Positions 54,301 through 60,047 of a stretch of DNA of 64,000 nt are shown here, piece by piece. The notes under the pieces are model-generated. The model saw nothing but the letters and a program-made list of their open reading frames with translations, made no database searches and was not told the origin of the DNA. Source of the stretch: Sinotaia quadrata (taxonomy: Eukaryota; Mollusca; Gastropoda; Architaenioglossa; Viviparidae); assembly GCA_028829895.1 (NCBI GenBank), contig CM054177.1, positions 32,823,064-32,887,063 on the forward strand, given 5' to 3'. A program made the position numbers and the translations under genes. Positions within the stretch are counted from its first letter, which is position 1; each line of letters starts with the position of its first letter.

Positions 54301-57300
54301 GTCAAATGACATTAGACAAATGCAGCAGTAATGCAATTTCTTGAACTTTTATAATATATTGCCACTCACACTGTATGAGTGTATCAATAATCATACAAGT
54401 GTCAGTGTAAATGAAAAACAAAAGTATGCAGGCAAGATTGAATATATACACAGAACTACTAACACAGAACCATTAAACATTACTGAATATGAAGCAGATA
54501 TCCTCTGAATTTTATTTTGGAAAATAAATGTGTAACTTAAAATTGTTTAAGTCTATAATGAAATAAATTTATGCTAAAATTTAGAAAGAATGGTAGGCAC
54601 AAAGTGTTGCCATTAAATTTAACATGAACTGACTAAACACTCAAATTGAATGTATGAAGAAATACCCATTCTTAGGATAAAAAAATATTGAAGAGTATAT
54701 AAAAGAGTTAAGGATATATATATATATATATATTATTTCATGTCCCATGGGAATTTAACTTAGGAAGACTGAAAAAAGGTGAAGATCCTAATTTCTAGTG
54801 AGCTTTAGAGTTTTATCATTAACTAAAGTGCTTTTTTCACACTTTCTTTTATTTGTCATTACTGTTATAAATTTCATACAAATACCTTTACTTTAATTAA
54901 CACAGTTTATCTAAGTATCTACAACAAGAAATGATTAAAACAAACTAAAATACATGATTTTTTTGTTGTTTGGCATGGTACCTAAATGTAATCCAACAAC
55001 ATGTATTTCATATAATGATAAGCCAAAGAAGCAGAAACACCATTGGTAATAAAAACACTTAAAACTCGTTTCCTGTCTGCCAATGGGATTATGAAATGCT
55101 ACAAACTGGCCTACCAATGGGATTATGAAATGCTACAAACTGGCCTACCAATAGTATTATGAAATGCTACAAACTGGCCTACCAATGGTATTATGAACAT
55201 CTATAAACTGACCTACCAATGGTATTATGAACAGCTACAAACTGGCATGCCAATGGTATTATGAAATCTACAAACTGGCCTACTAATGGTGTTATGAACA
55301 GCTACAAACTGGCCAGCAATGATATAATAAATGCCTATAGCTGGTATGCCAACAGTATTATAACAGCTACAACCTGGCTTACCAAAGTATTATTAACACA
55401 TACAATCTGGCTTGTCAAAGTATTATTAACATATACAATTTGGCCTGCCAAAGTATTATTAACACATATAATCTGGCCTGCCAAAGTATTATTAACACAT
55501 ACAATTTGGCCTGCCAAAGTATTATTAACACATATAATCTGGCCTGCCAAAGTATTATTAACACATACAATATGGCTTGCCAAAGTATTATTAACACATA
55601 CAATCTGGCCTACCAAAGTATTATTAACACATACAATCTGGCCTGCCAAAGTATTATGACAAGCTACAATTGGCAAATCCAACGACATTATTAATGCCCA
55701 CAAACTAACATGCCACTGGTAGTATTAATATCTAGAACATATTCTCAAGTTGTAGATATTTCTCTGGTTTATTTTAAAGTAAAACAGAAAGAAATAAAGA
55801 CGAATTCAACAGAAAGAAAATTGGTTTAAACAAAAATAAATAAGGTTGATTTGGAGAGAAAGAAAGAAAGATGATATAAACAGAGAGTAATAAAGATGAT
55901 TATCATTAAATAATGATTCTGAAGCAATTTCTGGAAGAGTTTCTTCAATTTATTTTAAAGAGAGTTTACTTTTATTCTTAACATCTAACAGATACTGCCA
56001 TAAGAGACAAAAGAGGTGCTTTATTTTAAACTGTTGTTCCCTTTGGCTTAAAAGAAGTGAAAATTTATTAATAAATGAAGTAAAATGAATAAAGTAATTA
56101 CACACCTCCCACAGCCTATGTAACACATACTGGGTGTAAGGGGGCATCCCAGGTGGGCCTCCAACAAATTCCACCAGCATAGACAGCAGTTTGAAGAAGG
56201 GCTGCGAATGCTGCCACAAACATTAGGAAAATAATTAAGGAGTACACTAGGAAACATTAGGAAAATACAGTAGTACACTTCATTTTATCAGTTCTGTCAA
56301 TATGATTTTTCGTCAATTAAGCATCAATTCTAAAATACAAATTTATAATAAGTACCAATGGATTTCATAAATTATATATAAAATATGAATATATGCTATG
56401 CTATAATTAATTCACTATTGTGTAAACATTTTTAAATAAAAAAAAAAAAAGATTTTATAACATTTTAAGAATTAAGCAAAGATTGTAGGAACATTTTTAG
56501 AATTATAAAGGACAGCGTAAACATTTTTAGAATTCAAAAAGACTATATAAACAGTTTTAGGATTAAAACTATATAAACAATTTTATTGAAAAATGTATAA
56601 ACAGAAATTACTGAATTAAAAATTTAAATCACTTAGCAGGTAGGGAAGATATTTTTACTAAAAATTAAATATAAATAATATTAATAAGTAATGTTGAATG
56701 CATATCTCAAAGACAGAACCCAGAAAAGAAGTTGAAGGGGCCTCCCAAATTGCTGCTAACATTCTGGGCCACATTTCTGTAACATGCTAAACTGAAAGAC
56801 GTTTCTACTTTCATGGGCTTTGGAAAAGCACACTAAATATGTTTAATATTAACCAGAATGATAAGGTCTGACTATATGTCCCTCTCACATGCAAGGAATA
56901 TGGACAAAATAAAATTCATTTACCTAATTTATGGGTTATAGACTTCCATGGGAAAATTTTAAAGGGAAATAATGATCATATTGATTATCCTGATCAAGAA
57001 GTATATTCTAAGAAGAATGGATTAATTACTAGTTACACTGCAAAAATAATGTCAGTAGAATCCAGACAAAACATGGATATCATTAATTCTATTTGCTCAT
57101 CCTTAATGTTACAATTTTCAGAATCAAGGCTTAAAATTACATTTCCTTTGGGGGTGGGGGTGGGTGGGGGGTATTTTGAATTAAAAAAAAGAACCTTCAC
57201 AACAAAAAAACAAACAAAAACAAAGTCCAATGAAACTAACGGCACACACAAAAAAAAGTCAAATCCCATCTTGAAATCCTGCTATTGATACTTGCCTCTG

Positions 57301-59990
57301 GACTGAGCTTCCTGATTGCAGCAAAGACCATATTCACAATCTGAATAAAAAAAAACAGAAGCACAAAGTTATTTTTGTGCATAGTTTAAACATATTCTAT
57401 CTTTTTATTACTGATGCACTTAATAAGATTTCATTCCACTGTAATCCCTCATGTTTTCAAAAGTAAATTGCCTATACAAACAATTTAAAAGAAAAACATT
57501 CAGTCAAAAATAGTTCTGAAAATAAGAATACAACAAATAACTTTAAACTTACTGCGATGGCCAGTGTATCATTCCAGCGAGTGAGGCTAAAAATCAGGTT
57601 ACAAGTTTGGCGAATATTAATGTTGTCTCGAATCTGATTCACCAGAAAGGGAAAACCCTGGTCAAAAACAAAACATCAAATTGAATGATTTCATTGAAAA
57701 ATATTTTCAAAGTACTAAAGATTTCTTAAAAGTTAAGGAAAATAGTATAGCAAAACACAGCCAATGAAAAAACAACTACCTTGCCACCAACAATAGCATT
57801 ATAGTCTCGATGGCTAAGATGCAGCTGCTTTTCGTTGGCTCGAGATTTCTCTACAAGAAGAGCTGTTAAAGAAATCATTTTTTCCAGTGAAGTTGGTCGG
57901 TAGGCTTCCTCTGCCAATGACAATACTTCATCTTCCTCTTCTTCATCAGACAGAATTTCCACCTAACAATGAAAATGTAAATATTTTTCAAATAAAAATA
58001 TTCTATAAATAAATAAAATGATGTAGAAGAAAAATTAAAATTCTCTTTCCTAATCAACTAGTGGTGGAATACAAATGAAAAGAGTGCATTTAAAATAAAT
58101 ATTATAAGTAAATGAAAATACTGTAAACAAATAATTTAAAACAGAGATAACACATTTTCCAAAGGTGAAAAAAAAGAAAAGAAAAAGCAAACTGCTAATA
58201 TGCATCATTAACATCCTCTTCCCCATTTATTAAAAAAAAATATTGATTACATGCCTTAGAGACTGCAGAGACACCTTTCGGTAACTACAGGTCACCCACA
58301 GGCTGCACTCTGAACACCCCTGTATTATACAGTATTTTTTTCTCAAGAACTCAAAGCTTCCTTTATCAGCACACTCACATAGTTCTCTTGTGCCTTTTGC
58401 CCCATGTAGAAAGACACCATTGTTGAAATGGCATTGATGTTGATGAGGAACATGCATTCTTCTTCTCCACTTTTAGCAAACTCAAACAGGAAGGCAAAGT
58501 ACTCCGTCAGATACTTGCTATGTGGTCGTACTCCATGCTCAATCTAGTAATCAGGAATTATAAATGTGAATTCCTCCCCCAAGAAAAAAGAAATCACAGC
58601 CTAGCAATATACCAATCCTATCCAATCCAAAACCCAATGTTAGTAAATTACAACATTGAATTTAACCAAAATAAATATGATTCAAGACAGAAAATTAATA
58701 AAATAAATATACTTTATATATATATGTAATGCTTGTAAATTGTTGAGATAACATTATTCACTCCACTAAATTTTATGAAATAATATAAACAGCATTTTAT
58801 ATATATTCAATAAAATAAAATATAAAATACTTATATAATAAAAAAATCCACACTTCTGAAACATTTTAACTTTTAAAAAACAAGCTTATATAACTTCACA
58901 TTTGTTATTGCTTACTGACCTGATGAAGACTAGCTAAAATGTAAATCTTGAAATTGTTTCTTTATACTGTATATCTACAAGACTGAATTTTCATGTAGTA
59001 TTAGTTTCTTTTATAAAATATATGTGTATATACGTGTGCATATGTCATAATCTCCTAGATATTCAATTCTGTCCATATATAAAAAATAAATGCAATTTGG
59101 GAAGTGCTGTATATTTAGTAATCGGAAATGCCACATCTGAAATTTGTGTTAAGATTACACATTACTTTGCTAAGTGTAAATATAATGAAAAAAAGAAAAT
59201 TATCAAAGTTTATTGAAGTTTGAGACACTGTTTCAATGTTATGGTACTATTAATATTGATTTAACAATGTTAATTAATGTTTTTAATTTGTTAATTTAGT
59301 AATGAAAACTTTCCTTTTATTTTATTTTTTTGCACTACATATATGTCAAGAGTAATCAATCCTTATGGTGTACAAGCAAGGTTTACATTCTAAGACCAAA
59401 ACTAAGAGATACAAAATGTAAGTACACATAAACTAGTCCATAGGTGTACAAGCAAGGTTTACATTATAAGATGACAAATGAGAGCACCATTTTTATAGGA
59501 CAGAAAGTAATGGTTTTACATTGTTTTGTATATAATTATTTTAAATATTTATTTAAAATATTTTTTATATAATCTTATTGAAGTTTTATATATTATTATC
59601 ACTATAGTTATAGAGTATTATATATATTAATAGTTCACAGAAAAATCAGATGAAGATATTTATATATATTTCTTGAAAAAGGCTGATAATTGTAAAAGAA
59701 TATATTTTTAACTATACTGTATAGCACATAAACCAAAATCTAACAAATATAATATTTTCATTATAATAAACATATTTAATTTATAACAGCATGGGAGCAA
59801 ATCAGGTCTCCTTAATATACAAAAATAAATATAACTTTAATGACTAACCATAGAAAATGCAAGAGAAAAAAATAGACTTATTCTTTCAATCAGTCAAAAC
59901 CTGAGTTAGAAGGGTATAAACCATATACTAACTCTTCCAAGGACAAACTGATAAAAATGAATGTGTTGCACCCTAACATAAATAAATAAG

Positions 59991-60047
<57 letters not shown>

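Noticed and set aside
55261..55703. Three overlapping repetitive open frames
   Set aside because: By-product of the 33-bp tandem repeat, intronic.
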